Shown here: piece after piece, positions 7,617 to 17,798 of the stretch
How the letters are laid out: every line of letters begins with the position of its first letter
Position numbering within the stretch: position 1 is the stretch's first letter
Assembly: GCF_003319125.1 (NCBI RefSeq)
Contig: NZ_QOHG01000004.1
Coordinates: forward strand, 62,001-126,000
Direction of reading: 5' to 3'
Source of the DNA: Blastococcus sp. TF02A-26
GTDB lineage: Bacteria; Actinomycetota; Actinomycetes; Mycobacteriales; Geodermatophilaceae
DNA length: 64,000 bases
The notes under the pieces: model-generated
Told to the model about the DNA's origin: nothing
Database searches by the model: none
Seen by the model: the letters and a program-made list of their open reading frames with translations, nothing else
Program-made: the position numbers and the translations under genes

Positions 7617-10106
7617 CTACGCGGTGACGCGCTCCACGTCGAAGACGCCGTCGACGTTCCGGACCGTCTGCAGCACGGCCCCCAGGTGCGCCGGGTCGGC
7701 CAGCTCGAAGGTGAAGCGGCTGATCGCGACGCGGTCGCGGCTGGTCTGCACCGACGCCGACAGGATGTTGACCCGCTCGTCGGCCAGCGCCTTGGTCACG
7801 TCGGAGAGCAGCCGGTGCCGGTCCAGCGCCTCGACCTGGATCGCGACGAGGAACACCGAGCCGGGCTGGCTCGCCCACTCGACCTCGACCAGCCGCTCGG
7901 GCTTGCGCTGCAGGTCCTCGGCGTTGGTGCAGTCGGTGCGGTGCACGCTCACGCCGCCGCCGCGGGTGACGAAGCCCAGGACGTCGTCCCCGGGGACCGG
8001 GGTGCAGCACTTCGCGAGCTTGGCCCAGACGTCGGTCATCCCGTGGACGACGATGCCGGGGTCGCCGCCGGCCGCCCGGCGCGGGCCGACCCGCCGGGTC
8101 GGGATCGCCGTCTCGGCGATGTCCTCGACCGCCCCCTCGGTGCCGCCCAGCGCCGCGATCAGCTTCTCGACCACCGAGGCCGCGGAGAGGTGGTTCTCCC
8201 CCACCGCCGCGTAGAGCGCGGTCACGTCGGCGTGGTTGAGCTCCTTGGCCAGGGTCGACAGCGCCTCGCCGCCGAGCAGTCGCTGCAGCGGGAGCCCCGC
8301 CTTGCGCATGGCCCGGGTCAGGGCCTCCTTGCCGGCCTCGACGGCGTCCTCGCGGCGCTCCTTGGTGAACCACTGGCGGATCTTGGTGCGCGCGCGGGAG
8401 GAGCCGACGAACGCCAGCCAGTCCTTCGACGGCCCGGCCGTCGGCGACTTGGAGGTGAAGATCTCGACGACGTCGCCGTTGGTCAGCTTGCTGTCCAACG
8501 ACACCAGCGCCCCGTTGACCCGGGCGCCGATGCAGCGGTGCCCGACCTCGGTGTGCACCGCGTAGGCGAAGTCGACCGGGGTGGAGTCCCCGGGCAGGCT
8601 GACGACGTCGCCCTTGGGCGTGAAGACGAAGACCTCCTGCGGACCGAGGTCGTAGCGCAGGGTCTCCAGGAACTCACCGGGCTCCTGCGCCTCGCGCTGC
8701 CAGTCCAGCAACTGGCGCAGCCACAGCATGTCGTCGGGCGACCCGGGCTTGGCGGCGCCGAACTCACCGGCCACGGGCTTCCCGCCGGCCCGCGCCTTCT
8801 CCTTGTACTTCCAGTGCGCCGCGATCCCGAACTCCGCGGTGCGGTGCATGTCGTGCGTGCGGATCTGCAGCTCGACCGGCTTGCCCTGCGGACCGATCAC
8901 GGTCGTGTGCAACGACTGGTACATGTTGAACTTCGGCATCGCGACGAAGTCCTTGAAGCGGCCCGGTACCGGCTGCCAGTGCGCGTGCATGATGCCCAGC
9001 GCGGCGTAGCAGTCGCGGACGGAGTCCACGAGGATCCGGATGCCGACCAGGTCCCAGATGTCGGTGAAGTCCCGGCCGCGGACGATCATCTTCTGGTAGA
9101 TCGAGTAGTAGTGCTTGGGCCGGCCGGTCACCACGGCCTCGATCCCGGCGGCCTTGAGCTGCTCGGTCACCGACGCGGTGACCTCGGCGAGGTAGGTGTC
9201 GCGGGACGGCGCCCGCTCGGCCACCAGCCGGACGATCTCGTCGTAGCGCTTGGGGTACAGCGTCGCGAAGGCGAGGTCCTCGAGCTCCCACTTGATGGTG
9301 TTCATGCCCAGCCGGTGGGCCAGGGGGGCGAGGATCTCCAGCGTCTCGCGGGCCTTCTTCTCCTGCTTCTCGGGCGGGAGGAAGCGCAGCGTGCGCATGT
9401 TGTGCAGCCGGTCGGCCAGCTTGATGACCAGCACCCGGGGGTCGCGGGACATCGCGACGATCATCTTCCGGATCGTCTCGGCCTGCGCCGCGTCGCCCAG
9501 CTTGACCTTGTCGATCTTGGTGACGCCGTCGACGAGGTGCGCGACCTCGGGCCCGAAGTCCCGCGTGACCGACTCGAGGGTGACCCCGGTGTCCTCCACC
9601 GTGTCGTGCAGCAGCGCGGCGATCAGCGTGGTGGTGTCCATGCCGAGGCCGGCGAGGATGGTGGAGACCGCGAGCGGGTGGGTGATGTAGGGGTCGCCAC
9701 TCTTGCGCTTCTGGCTGGCGTGCGCGGCCTCGGCGACGTCGTAGGCCCGCTGCAGCACCGCCAGGTCGGCCTTGGGGTGGCTCTGCCGGTGCAGCGCGGC
9801 CAGCGGCTCGAGGACCGGGCGGACGACGGTGCTGCGCTGCCCGGCGACGATCCGGCGGGCCAGCCGGTCGCGTACCCGGCGGCGGGGGGTCCCGGGGTCG
9901 TTCTCCGCGGGTGGCTCGGAGCCGACGTCGTCGGGACGGCGGACCGCCGGTCGCGGCGGCAGCGGGGCGCGCTCGCCCGCCGGGGCACCCGCCGGCAGGG
10001 CCGCGGGCTCGGCCGCCGCTGCGCCGGTGGCGGTCGGCGTGGTCGCCGGGGCTCCGGTCCCGAGGCGCCCGGCAGCCAGGTTCGTGCCGGCTGCATCGGG
10101 GGCCAC
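7617..10106 (-). CDS. relA: Bifunctional (p)ppGpp synthase/hydrolase (Rel/RSH)
   Basis: 829-residue stringent-response enzyme. An Ala/Pro-rich N-terminal extension of about 100 residues precedes the HD hydrolase domain (HPLAVSTI, catalytic [11 protein letters not shown] with H167/D168). The synthetase domain (about 320-440) has [20 protein letters not shown]. Then a TGS domain ([12 protein letters not shown], about 480-545), the RIS/zinc-finger region with [14 protein letters not shown], and an ACT domain (last 80 residues). It makes (p)ppGpp from ATP and GDP/GTP on amino-acid starvation and degrades it otherwise; an intact HD motif means hydrolase activity is likely. GTG start preceded by TAGGAG. 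Follows apt, as in other actinobacteria. Confidence 0.96.
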   Translation of the reverse strand: MAPDAAGTNLAAGRLGTGAPATTPTATGAAAAEPAALPAGAPAGERAPLPPRPAVRRPDDVGSEPPAENDPGTPRRRVRDRLARRIVAGQRSTVVRPVLEPLAALHRQSHPKADLAVLQRAYDVAEAAHASQKRKSGDPYITHPLAVSTILAGLGMDTTTLIAALLHDTVEDTGVTLESVTRDFGPEVAHLVDGVTKIDKVKLGDAAQAETIRKMIVAMSRDPRVLVIKLADRLHNMRTLRFLPPEKQEKKARETLEILAPLAHRLGMNTIKWELEDLAFATLYPKRYDEIVRLVAERAPSRDTYLAEVTASVTEQLKAAGIEAVVTGRPKHYYSIYQKMIVRGRDFTDIWDLVGIRILVDSVRDCYAALGIMHAHWQPVPGRFKDFVAMPKFNMYQSLHTTVIGPQGKPVELQIRTHDMHRTAEFGIAAHWKYKEKARAGGKPVAGEFGAAKPGSPDDMLWLRQLLDWQREAQEPGEFLETLRYDLGPQEVFVFTPKGDVVSLPGDSTPVDFAYAVHTEVGHRCIGARVNGALVSLDSKLTNGDVVEIFTSKSPTAGPSKDWLAFVGSSRARTKIRQWFTKERREDAVEAGKEALTRAMRKAGLPLQRLLGGEALSTLAKELNHADVTALYAAVGENHLSAASVVEKLIAALGGTEGAVEDIAETAIPTRRVGPRRAAGGDPGIVVHGMTDVWAKLAKCCTPVPGDDVLGFVTRGGGVSVHRTDCTNAEDLQRKPERLVEVEWASQPGSVFLVAIQVEALDRHRLLSDVTKALADERVNILSASVQTSRDRVAISRFTFELADPAHLGAVLQTVRNVDGVFDVERVTA

Positions 10107-10144
10107 AACGACTCCTACGGGCTCGAGGAGGGACGACCCTCCCC

Positions 10145-10150
10145 ATGCTA
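10145..10150 (-). promoter_or_regulatory. -10 element for relA
   Basis: TAGCAT on the minus strand in the apt-relA gap, giving a leader of about 30 bases that contains the TAGGAG ribosome-binding site of relA. Confidence 0.45.
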
Positions 10151-10223
10151 GCGGGGCAGCCCCCGGGAACGGCGCGTCCGGGCGGGTGGTCTGCCCCTCA
10201 GGTGGCGGGCCGGCTGCGTCGGC

Positions 10224-10823
10224 TCAGGTCGCCCAGAGCGCGTGCACCGTGTGCGGCGCAAGCTGCTGGCGACCGCCCAGCTCGGCGAGCTCGACGACCA
10301 CCGCCACCGCGCTGACCACGCCGCCGAGCTGCTCGACCAGGCCGATGGCCGCGGCCAGGGTGCCACCGGTGGCCAGGACGTCGTCGACCACCAGGACCCG
10401 CTGGCCCGGCGCGATCGAGTCGGTGTGCAGCTCCAGCGTCGCCGAGCCGTACTCGAGGTCGTACTCGGCCGAGACGCGGGCGCGGGGCAGCTTGCCGGCC
10501 TTGCGGACCGGCACCACGCCCACCCCCGCGTCGAGCGCCACGGCGGCGGCGAGCAGGAACCCGCGCGCCTCCACCCCGACGACGACGTCGAACCCGGGGT
10601 GCGCACCGTCCCCGGACGAGGCCAGGGCGGCGACCCGCGGGTCCACCGAGGCCGCCGACGCCAGGCCGTCGACGACCCGGCGGAACGCGGGGCCGTCGGC
10701 GAAGACCGGCGTCAGGTCCCGGAACACGATCCCCGGCGACGGGAAGTCGGGGACGTCGACGGCGATCGAGGCGACGAGCTCGTCCAGGGGCAGGTCGGCC
10801 CCCGGACCCGCGCCGGTGCTCAC
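10224..10823 (-). CDS. apt: Adenine phosphoribosyltransferase
   Basis: 199-residue purine-salvage enzyme converting adenine and PRPP to AMP. Features are DVPDFPSPGIVFRDLTP near the N-terminus, VVVGVEARGFLLAAAVA (about 80-96), RKAGKLPR, and the PRPP loop VLVVDDVLATGGTL at 143-156. The GTG start overlaps the secF stop (GTGA), so it is coupled to secD-secF. A small insertion around 60-76 (VDPRVAALASSGDGAHPG) is slightly longer than in E. coli Apt. Confidence 0.95.
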   Translation of the reverse strand: MSTGAGPGADLPLDELVASIAVDVPDFPSPGIVFRDLTPVFADGPAFRRVVDGLASAASVDPRVAALASSGDGAHPGFDVVVGVEARGFLLAAAVALDAGVGVVPVRKAGKLPRARVSAEYDLEYGSATLELHTDSIAPGQRVLVVDDVLATGGTLAAAIGLVEQLGGVVSAVAVVVELAELGGRQQLAPHTVHALWAT

Positions 10824-12241
10824 CGGCGCTTCTTGCCGCCGGCGCTGCCGCTGCCCCGCCGGCCGGCCGGCCGCTGCGGCCGCGCCCCCGGTCGAGGAGC
10901 CGCGGTGGCGCCGCTGCGTGGCTCGCCGGGACCCACCGAGGACGGCGACTCGACCACGACGTCGGCCTGCGCCGGACCGAGGTCGTCCACCCGCTCGGCG
11001 ACGCCGACCGCGGTCTGCCGGCGGGCCGACGGCGAGCGGCGGGCGCTGGCGACGGGGCCGCGCCCCGGTCCGGTACCCCGCCCCTCGCGGGCGGCCGAGG
11101 ACCGGCGGGCGAGCACCCGCTTGCGCAGGGCGACGACCTCCGGCTCCCGCTCCTTGAGGTCGGCCACGATCGGCGTCGCCAGGAAGATCGACGAGTACGC
11201 ACCCGCCGCCAGCCCGACGAACAGCACCAGCGCGAGGTCCTTGAGCGTGCCGACGCCGAGCAGCCCGGCCCCGACGAAGAGCAGACCGGCGACCGGCAGC
11301 AGCGCGATGACCGACGTGTTGATCGACCGCATGAGCGTCTGGTTCACGGCGAGGTTGGCGGCCTCGCCCCAGGTCATGCGGGCGCTCTGCGCCAGCCCCC
11401 GGGTGTTCTCGTCCACCTTGTCGAAGACGACGACGGTGTCGTACAGCGAGAACCCGAGGATGGTGAGGAAGCCGACGACCGTGGACGGCGTGACCTCGAA
11501 GCCGATCAGCGAGTAGACGCCGGCGGTCACCACGATGTCGTGCAGCAGGGCCGCGATCGCACCGATGGCCATCTTCGGCTGGAAGCGGATCGCCAGGAAC
11601 GCGATGACGGCCACGAGGAACACCACGAGGGCGATGAGCGCCTGCTCGGTGATGTCCTCGCCCCACTCGGCGCTGACCGACTCGGGGCTGACCTGGTCCG
11701 GCTCGATCCCGGCCGCGTCGGCGACGGCCGCGACGACCGCCCGCTCGCCCTCGTTGTCCAGGCCCTCGGTGCGCAGCAGGATCGAGTTGCCGCCCACGAC
11801 CTGCGCGGTCGCGACCTCGGCACCGGCGTCCTCCGCGGCCTCCCGGACCTCGGTGAGCTGCTGCTCGGAGCCGGGCAGCCGGAAGCTGTTGCCGCCGGCG
11901 AAGTCGATCCCGAAGTTGAACCCGCGGAACACCATCGAGGCGATGCACAGCAGCACCACGACGGCGGTGACCTTGTAGATCAGCCGGCTGCGCCCGACGA
12001 CGTCGAGCCCGGCCTCGCCGTTGTAGAGCCGGTGGGCCAGCGAGGCGCGGCGCGCGGGGCGCCGGGCCTCCTCGTCCGTCCCGTCGTCGCTGGCGCCCTC
12101 GCGGGGCAGGCCGGCGTCGGCCAGGGCGTCGTCGTCGGCCGCAGCGGCCGCGTCGTCGGCGGCCGCCGAGGCGTCGCGCTCCTCGTCGGCGTCGGTGCCG
12201 ACCGGGATCTCCTCGGCGGCCGGGTCCTGCTCGCGGCTCAT
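10820..12241 (-). CDS. secF: Protein translocase subunit SecF
   Basis: 473 residues. With SecD it forms the proton-driven accessory complex that helps pull preproteins out of SecYEG. A charged, Ala/Asp-rich cytoplasmic N-terminus of about 75 residues precedes transmembrane helix 1 and the FNFGIDFAGGNSF motif. Five further membrane helices include IGFEVTPSTVVGFLTILGFSLYDTVVVFDK, the conserved SecF D-T-V-V-V-F-D region. The C-terminal tail of about 90 residues is basic and Pro/Ala-rich, longer than in E. coli. ATG overlaps the secD stop (ATGA). Confidence 0.96.
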   Translation of the reverse strand: MSREQDPAAEEIPVGTDADEERDASAAADDAAAAADDDALADAGLPREGASDDGTDEEARRPARRASLAHRLYNGEAGLDVVGRSRLIYKVTAVVVLLCIASMVFRGFNFGIDFAGGNSFRLPGSEQQLTEVREAAEDAGAEVATAQVVGGNSILLRTEGLDNEGERAVVAAVADAAGIEPDQVSPESVSAEWGEDITEQALIALVVFLVAVIAFLAIRFQPKMAIGAIAALLHDIVVTAGVYSLIGFEVTPSTVVGFLTILGFSLYDTVVVFDKVDENTRGLAQSARMTWGEAANLAVNQTLMRSINTSVIALLPVAGLLFVGAGLLGVGTLKDLALVLFVGLAAGAYSSIFLATPIVADLKEREPEVVALRKRVLARRSSAAREGRGTGPGRGPVASARRSPSARRQTAVGVAERVDDLGPAQADVVVESPSSVGPGEPRSGATAAPRPGARPQRPAGRRGSGSAGGKKRR

Positions 12242-13986
12242 GCCCTGCTCCTGTCGGTGGCTGCGGTGGCCGTCCGGGCGCCCGCGCCGACCAGCTGCCG
12301 GCCGGCACCCCGCCCCGGAGCCTGGGCGACGGTGCGGTCGAGGCCGCGGCCCAGGCCCGAGAAGCGGTTGCTCCCGAAGCTCTTGAACCGGGCCAGCACC
12401 GCCAGCAGCGGATGGGTGAAGAGGAAGACGACGACGAGGTCGAGCACGGTCGACATGCCCAGCGTGAAGGCGAAGCCCTTCACGTCCCCGATCGCCAGCC
12501 AGTAGAGGATCGCCGCGGCGAGGAAGCTCACCGCGTCGGCCGAGAGGATCGTCCGCCGGGCACGGACCCAGGCGCGGGGCACGGCCGAGCGCAGCGTCCG
12601 GCCTTCGCGGATCTCGTCCTTGAGCCGTTCGAAGTAGACGACGAACGAGTCGGCCGTGATGCCGATCGAGACGATGAACCCGGCGATGCCGGCGAGGCTG
12701 AGCGTGAACCCGATCTGGCGACCCAGCAGGACCAGGCAGGCGTAGACCACCACGGCGGACAGCACCAGGCTGGCGATCATGACCAACCCGAGCAGGCGGT
12801 AGTAGAGCAGCGCGTAGAGGAAGACCAGCCCCACGCCGATGGCGCCGGCGATCAGGCCGGCCTGCAGCTGCTCCTCGCCGAGCTCGGTGGAGATCGACTG
12901 CGCGGTGGCCTGCTCGAAGGTCAGCGGCAGCGCGCCGTACTTGAGCTGGTTGGCCAGCTCGGTGGCGCTCTCCTGGTCGAAGTCACCGGTGATGGTGGTC
13001 GGGTTGCTGGTGATCGCGCTCTCGATGACCGGAGCGGAGACGACCCGCTCGTCGAGGGTGAAGGCCACCCGCTCCTGGACGTGCGCGGCGGTGTACTCGG
13101 CCCAGGTCTGCTCGCCGCTGCCGTCGAAGTCCAGCAGGACGATCCAGCCGCCGGTGCCCTGCTGCGTGCCGGCGCGCGCGTCGTCGATGGAGGTGCCCTC
13201 GATGATCGCCGGGCCGAGGAGGAACTTCTCGGCGCCGTCGTCGCTGCAGACGGCGACGTAGGAGTCCGGCGAGGCCGGTAGGACCGGACCGTCCTGGGTG
13301 TCGCAGCGCAGCGCGCTGTAGGCCGGGCCGGCCTCCTCGGGGGTCGCCGCCTCGACCGGCGGGACGGCCTCGCCGCCCTCTGCCGCAGGGTCGCCGGCGC
13401 CCTCGGTGCCGGTGGGCGCCGCGGACTCCGTCGGGGTGGCCGCGTCGGTCGGGGCGGCGTCGGTCGGGGCGGCGTCGGTCGGGGCGGCGTCGGTCGGGGC
13501 GGCGGCGTCCGTGGGGGCCGCGCCGTCGCTGGGGGCCGCCGTGTCGGTGGGCGCCGCCGGGTCGGTCGGGGTGGTGCCGGCGACCGTCGGGTCGAGCGTC
13601 GCGCAGAGCGGGTCCGTCCCCGGGCAGATCACCGGGCGGAAGCGCAGCTGGGCGGTCTGCCCGAGCTCGCGGGCCTGCTCGCCGTCGTCACCGGGGACCG
13701 AGATGACGATGTTCGTGTCGCCCTCGGTGACCACCTCCGCCTCGGAGACGCCGAGACCGTTCACCCGCTGCTCGATGATCTGGCGGGCCAGCTCCAGGTC
13801 CTCGGGGTCGGGGGCGCCGCCCCCGGGCGTCTGCGCGGTGAGGGTGACCGTCGTGCCGCCGCGCAGGTCCAGGCCCAGCTGCGGGGTCCGGGTGTCCCCG
13901 GTGAGGAAGACGAGCGCGTACAGACCGGCGACGATCAGCAGGAACGCCGCGAAGTACCGGCGCGCCGGTGTGGATCGGTTGGCCAT
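12238..13986 (-). CDS. secD: Protein translocase subunit SecD
   Basis: 582 residues. Helix 1 (about 10-29) is followed by the conserved LGLDLRGGT motif, the extracytoplasmic P1 domain, then five C-terminal helices with GLAGIAGFIVSIGITADSFVVYFERLKDE. The P1 region is interrupted at about 135-215 by a low-complexity insert made of repeated PTDAA units, encoded by a 15-bp tandem repeat. Similar Pro/Thr/Ala inserts are known from other actinobacterial SecD proteins, but the exact repeats are probably strain-variable. Middle gene of yajC-secD-secF-apt. Confidence 0.96.
   Translation of the reverse strand: MANRSTPARRYFAAFLLIVAGLYALVFLTGDTRTPQLGLDLRGGTTVTLTAQTPGGGAPDPEDLELARQIIEQRVNGLGVSEAEVVTEGDTNIVISVPGDDGEQARELGQTAQLRFRPVICPGTDPLCATLDPTVAGTTPTDPAAPTDTAAPSDGAAPTDAAAPTDAAPTDAAPTDAAPTDAATPTESAAPTGTEGAGDPAAEGGEAVPPVEAATPEEAGPAYSALRCDTQDGPVLPASPDSYVAVCSDDGAEKFLLGPAIIEGTSIDDARAGTQQGTGGWIVLLDFDGSGEQTWAEYTAAHVQERVAFTLDERVVSAPVIESAITSNPTTITGDFDQESATELANQLKYGALPLTFEQATAQSISTELGEEQLQAGLIAGAIGVGLVFLYALLYYRLLGLVMIASLVLSAVVVYACLVLLGRQIGFTLSLAGIAGFIVSIGITADSFVVYFERLKDEIREGRTLRSAVPRAWVRARRTILSADAVSFLAAAILYWLAIGDVKGFAFTLGMSTVLDLVVVFLFTHPLLAVLARFKSFGSNRFSGLGRGLDRTVAQAPGRGAGRQLVGAGARTATAATDRSRA
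13444..13503. repeat. 15-bp tandem repeat inside secD
   Basis: Four exact copies of GTCGGTCGGGGCGGC (plus strand), followed by degenerate copies to about 13575. They encode the PTDAA repeats in the SecD extracytoplasmic insert; the unit length keeps the reading frame when copy number changes. Confidence 0.9.
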
Positions 13987-13998
13987 GGGGAGCGCGGC

Positions 13999-14334
13999 TC
14001 AGCGGGTGGGGTCGGCGGGGCCGCCGTCGACGGCACCCGGGGCGGACTCACCGGAGACCGTGCCGTCGGCGTCGACCACCGGCTTGCGCACCTCGAGGAT
14101 CGCCTGCCGCGCGAACGTCACGACCACGCCGGGGGCGATCTCCACGTCGACGGTGGTCTCGGTCTTGCCGGCGACGGTGCCGTGGATGCCGCTGGTGGTC
14201 ATGATCGGCGTCCCGGGCTGCAGCGCCTCCTGCATCTCCTGCTGCTGGGCGACCATCCGCTTGCGCTGGCGCGCCGGCATGACGATCAGCAGCACGAAGG
14301 CGAGCGCGAGCAGGACGAGGGGAAAGAGCTCCAC
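13999..14334 (-). CDS. yajC: Preprotein translocase subunit YajC
   Basis: 111 residues: one N-terminal transmembrane helix (about 4-21), then MPARQRKRMVAQQQEMQEAL and the PGTPIMTTSGIHGTV segment typical of YajC. It is the small membrane partner of SecDF. It is 12 bases upstream of secD. A minus-strand TAGACT at 14502-14507, overlapping the ruvB stop codon, may be its -10; the leader of about 160 bases between ruvB and yajC shows no other clear feature. Confidence 0.93.
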   Translation of the reverse strand: MELFPLVLLALAFVLLIVMPARQRKRMVAQQQEMQEALQPGTPIMTTSGIHGTVAGKTETTVDVEIAPGVVVTFARQAILEVRKPVVDADGTVSGESAPGAVDGGPADPTR

Positions 14335-14504
14335 GGCAGGGGTGCCTCTCTACCGCGCCGGGATCGCGCGCGGTCGGTGCGGTCCGGGACGGGACCGCTC
14401 GGGTACGTCGGCTGTGACATCGCTGGGGCGCGCACAGCGACCGACCGTGCAGGCACGGAGGCCGGACCGGATGGCAGTCGAGTTGCGCGCCAGCGACGAG
14501 CAGT

Positions 14505-15629
14505 CTAGGCGTCGAACAGCGGTTCGGTGTCCGCACGAGGGGCCAGCGTGGCGGGTGAGCCACCCCCGAGGGGGAGGCCGCCACGCGGCAGCGGCTGCCC
14601 GAGGTGCCGCCAGGCGGCCTCGGTCGCGACCCGTCCGCGCGGCGTGCGGGCCAGCAGCCCCGCCCGCACGAGGAACGGCTCGCAGACCTCCTCGACCGTG
14701 TGCGGCTCCTCGCCGACGGCCACCGCGAGCGTCGAGACGCCGACCGGCCCGCCGCCGAACCGCACGACCAGCGCCTCGAGCACCGCGCGGTCCAGCCGGT
14801 CCAGCCCGAGGTCGTCGACGTCGTACAGCGCCAGGGCCGCGCGGGCGACGGCGAGGGTCACCCGCCCGTCGGCCTCCACCTCGGCGTAGTCGCGCACCCG
14901 GCGCAGCAGCCGGTTGGCGATCCGGGGGGTGCCCCGGGACCGCCCCGCGATCTCGGCGGAGCCGTCGTCGGTGAGCTCGACGCCGAGCAGCTCGGCGCTG
15001 CGGGCGAGCACCTGCTGCAGCTCGGCCGGCTCGTAGAACTCCATCTGCCCGACGAAGCCGAACCGGTCGCGCAGCGGTCCGGTGAGCAGGCCCGCCCGGG
15101 TGGTCGCGCCGACGAGCGTGAACGGGGCGATGTCCAGCGGGATGGCCGTGGCGCCCGGGCCCTTGCCGACGACGACGTCGACCCGGAAGTCCTCCATCGC
15201 CATGTACAGCAGTTCCTCCGCCGGCCGGGCGATGCGGTGGATCTCGTCGATGAACAGCACGTCTCCGGGGCCCAGGTTGGACAGCATCGCCGCGAGGTCG
15301 CCGGAGCGCTCGATCGCCGGGCCGCTGGTGATCTTCACCGAGGTGCCCAGCTCCGAGCCGATGATCAGCGCCAGGCTGGTCTTGCCGAGTCCGGGCGGGC
15401 CGGAGAGCAGCACGTGGTCCGGCGGTCGGCCCCGGCGCTTGGCGCCCTCGAGGACCAGCGCCAGCTGCCGGGCCACCTTCGGCTGACCGATGAAGTCGTG
15501 CAGCGAGTGCGGGCGCAGGGCCGACTCGACGACCCGCTCCTCCTCGCCGGCCTGCGGGGACACGGCGAACTGCCGGCCGAGGTCGTCGTCCACCTCGCCG
15601 GACAGCGCGCGGTCGAACGGCGAGGTCAC
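14505..15629 (-). CDS. ruvB: Holliday junction branch-migration ATPase RuvB
   Basis: 374-residue AAA+ motor that with RuvA drives branch migration of Holliday junctions. [18 protein letters not shown] starts the ATPase core; Walker A is [12 protein letters not shown], Walker [11 protein letters not shown], sensor 1 [11 protein letters not shown] and arginine finger region RDRFGF. A C-terminal winged helix ([16 protein letters not shown]) binds DNA. The Gly/Pro-rich tail is longer than usual. Separated from ruvA by about 80 bases holding a dispersed repeat, but still likely in the ruvCAB unit. Confidence 0.97.
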   Translation of the reverse strand: MTSPFDRALSGEVDDDLGRQFAVSPQAGEEERVVESALRPHSLHDFIGQPKVARQLALVLEGAKRRGRPPDHVLLSGPPGLGKTSLALIIGSELGTSVKITSGPAIERSGDLAAMLSNLGPGDVLFIDEIHRIARPAEELLYMAMEDFRVDVVVGKGPGATAIPLDIAPFTLVGATTRAGLLTGPLRDRFGFVGQMEFYEPAELQQVLARSAELLGVELTDDGSAEIAGRSRGTPRIANRLLRRVRDYAEVEADGRVTLAVARAALALYDVDDLGLDRLDRAVLEALVVRFGGGPVGVSTLAVAVGEEPHTVEEVCEPFLVRAGLLARTPRGRVATEAAWRHLGQPLPRGGLPLGGGSPATLAPRADTEPLFDA

Positions 15630-15655
15630 GAGCCCTGCCCCCCGCTCCCGCCCAG

Positions 15656-15696
15656 CGCTCCGCTCCTCGCTCGCTGGCGCTCGCTGCGATGCTCAC
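15656..15696. repeat. 41-bp dispersed repeat, copy 2
   Basis: 39 of 41 bases identical to 3345-3385; fills most of the ruvA-ruvB gap. Same orientation relative to flanking genes as copy 1. Confidence 0.7.
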
Positions 15697-15708
15697 GCCG
15701 CTGTGCGC

Positions 15709-16347
15709 TCATGACCGCCCCAGCAGCTGGATCGCCTGCCGCAGCAGCACCGAGATCTGCACCCCGCCGTTGCCCTGCTGCTCCTCGGCAACCGGCGCGA
15801 GCGCGGTGAGGGCCGTGTCGGCCTCCTTGCCCGACCAGCCCAGGCCCACGAGGGCCGCGGTGAGCTGGTCGCGCCACGGCGCCACCGGCGTCAGCGGGCC
15901 GGCGCCGGACGGCAGGGCCGGCCCGTCGAGCTGGGTGTCGCTGCTCGTGGTGCCGAGGCGGTCGCGCAGCTCGAGGATCAGCCGCTCGGCGCCCTTCTTG
16001 CCGATGCCGGGGACCTGCATGAGCGCCTTGACGTCGGCCATCGACACCGCGCGGCGCACCTCGCGCGGCGGGTGGATCGCCAGCACCGCCTGCGCCAGCC
16101 GGGGCCCGACGCCGTTGGCGGTCTGCAGCAGCTCGAAGAGCTGGCGCTCGTCGTCGTCGGCGAAGCCGTACAGGGTGAGCGAGTCCTCGCGGACGACGAG
16201 GCTGGTCGACAGGCGGGCGCTCTCCCCCACCTGCAGCCGGGCGATCGTCCCGGGCGTGCACTGCACGGCCAGGCCGATGCCGCCGACCTCGACCACCGCG
16301 CCGTCCGGCGAGACCGCGGCCACCCGGCCGCTCACACTGGCGATCAC
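15709..16347 (-). CDS. ruvA: Holliday junction DNA-binding protein RuvA
   Basis: 212 residues. Begins VIASVSGRVAAVSPDGAVVEVGG (OB-fold). Helix-hairpin-helix motifs are LLQTANGVGPRLAQAVLAI and MQVPGIGKKGAERLILEL; a C-terminal domain (about 160-212) contacts RuvB. It holds the four-way junction in an open square for RuvB. GTG 16347 is chosen because GGGGG lies just upstream and it is 5 bases after the ruvC stop. Confidence 0.95.
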   Translation of the reverse strand: MIASVSGRVAAVSPDGAVVEVGGIGLAVQCTPGTIARLQVGESARLSTSLVVREDSLTLYGFADDDERQLFELLQTANGVGPRLAQAVLAIHPPREVRRAVSMADVKALMQVPGIGKKGAERLILELRDRLGTTSSDTQLDGPALPSGAGPLTPVAPWRDQLTAALVGLGWSGKEADTALTALAPVAEEQQGNGGVQISVLLRQAIQLLGRS

Positions 16348-16352
16348 GTCCG

Positions 16353-16913
16353 TCAGACCCCCTGCCACCGCGGCAACGTCCGCGGCTGGATGCTCGCACC
16401 GATCCCACCGGCCAGGGCAGCCACCCGGAGGCGCTGCTGCGCCGGCCCGCGCCAGACGTGGCACACCGCCAGCGCCAGGGCGTCGGCGGCGTCGGCCGGC
16501 TTCGGGGCCGTCGCCAGCCCGAGCACGCGGGTCACCATGAGGGTGACCTGCTCCTTGTCCGCCCGGCCGTTGCCGGAGATCGCGGCCTTGACCTCGCTCG
16601 GGGTGTGCCAGGCGACCGACCGGTCGGCCTGGGCCGCGGCGAGCGCGGCGACCCCGGCGGCCTGCGCGGTGCCGGTGGCGGTGCCCTTGTTGTTCTGCGT
16701 GAACACCCGCTCGATGGCGACGACGTCGGGCCGGTGCTCGCGCAGCAGCGCCGTCACGGCGGTGTGCAGCTCCAGCAGGCGCAGCTCCAGGTCCAGCTCC
16801 GGGGAGCTGCGGACCACGCCCACGCCGACCGCCTGGGGCCGGGCGCCGGGGCGGCCGTCGACCACTCCCCACCCGCACCGGGTCAGCCCGGGGTCGATGC
16901 CCAGCACCCGCAT
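16353..16913 (-). CDS. ruvC: Holliday junction resolvase RuvC
   Basis: 186-residue RNase H-fold endonuclease that cuts Holliday junctions. [16 protein letters not shown] contains the first catalytic Asp (D7); [16 protein letters not shown] the catalytic Glu; the [12 protein letters not shown] motif near 140-150 supplies the last acidic residues. ATG 16913 has a near-perfect AGGAGG at the right distance, so an upstream in-frame ATG at 16976 is rejected. First gene of ruvCAB, directly under a LexA-type operator. Confidence 0.96.
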   Translation of the reverse strand: MRVLGIDPGLTRCGWGVVDGRPGARPQAVGVGVVRSSPELDLELRLLELHTAVTALLREHRPDVVAIERVFTQNNKGTATGTAQAAGVAALAAAQADRSVAWHTPSEVKAAISGNGRADKEQVTLMVTRVLGLATAPKPADAADALALAVCHVWRGPAQQRLRVAALAGGIGASIQPRTLPRWQGV

Positions 16914-16931
16914 GCCCGCGCCTCCTGGTTG

Positions 16932-16947
16932 CCGAACTGGTGTTCGA
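16932..16947 (-). promoter_or_regulatory. LexA (SOS) box upstream of ruvCAB
   Basis: TCGAAC-ACCA-GTTCGG on the minus strand, one mismatch from the actinobacterial/Gram-positive SOS consensus TCGAAC-N4-GTTCGA. It lies between the -10 hexamer and the ribosome-binding site, over the expected transcription start, where LexA would block the promoter. ruvCAB is SOS-controlled in many bacteria. Confidence 0.75.
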
Positions 16948-16950
16948 CCG

Positions 16951-16956
16951 AGGCTA
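16951..16956 (-). promoter_or_regulatory. -10 element for ruvCAB
   Basis: TAGCCT on the minus strand, immediately upstream of the LexA box; leader about 30 bases. Confidence 0.5.
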
Positions 16957-16993
16957 GCCCCCGCCACCGTCACCACGACACCGACACACCGTT

Positions 16994-17048
16994 GGCCGCC
17001 CTTCAGGGGCCCGCGCCGAGCGTGCGAGGCGTGGGGGGAAGGGTGGTC

Positions 17049-17050
<2 letters not shown>
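16994..17050 (-). terminator. Covarying hairpin family 1, copy A (after yebC)
   Basis: Begins on the yebC stop codon (TAGGACC). Stem ACCCTTC / GAAGGGC flanks a conserved C-rich to G-rich loop (CCCCCACGCCTCG ... GCGCGGGCCCCT) and ends GGCC. The same layout with a different stem follows gltD and trpC. Probable intrinsic terminator without a T-tract. Confidence 0.65.

Positions 17051-17794
<744 letters not shown>

Positions 17795-17798
<4 letters not shown>

Noticed and set aside
13444-13503. CRISPR-like array
   Set aside because: The units are directly adjacent 15-mers without spacers and lie in frame inside secD.
16914-16976. Longer RuvC start at 16976
   Set aside because: It would translate through the LexA box and -10 element; ATG 16913 has a near-perfect AGGAGG and matches the family start.
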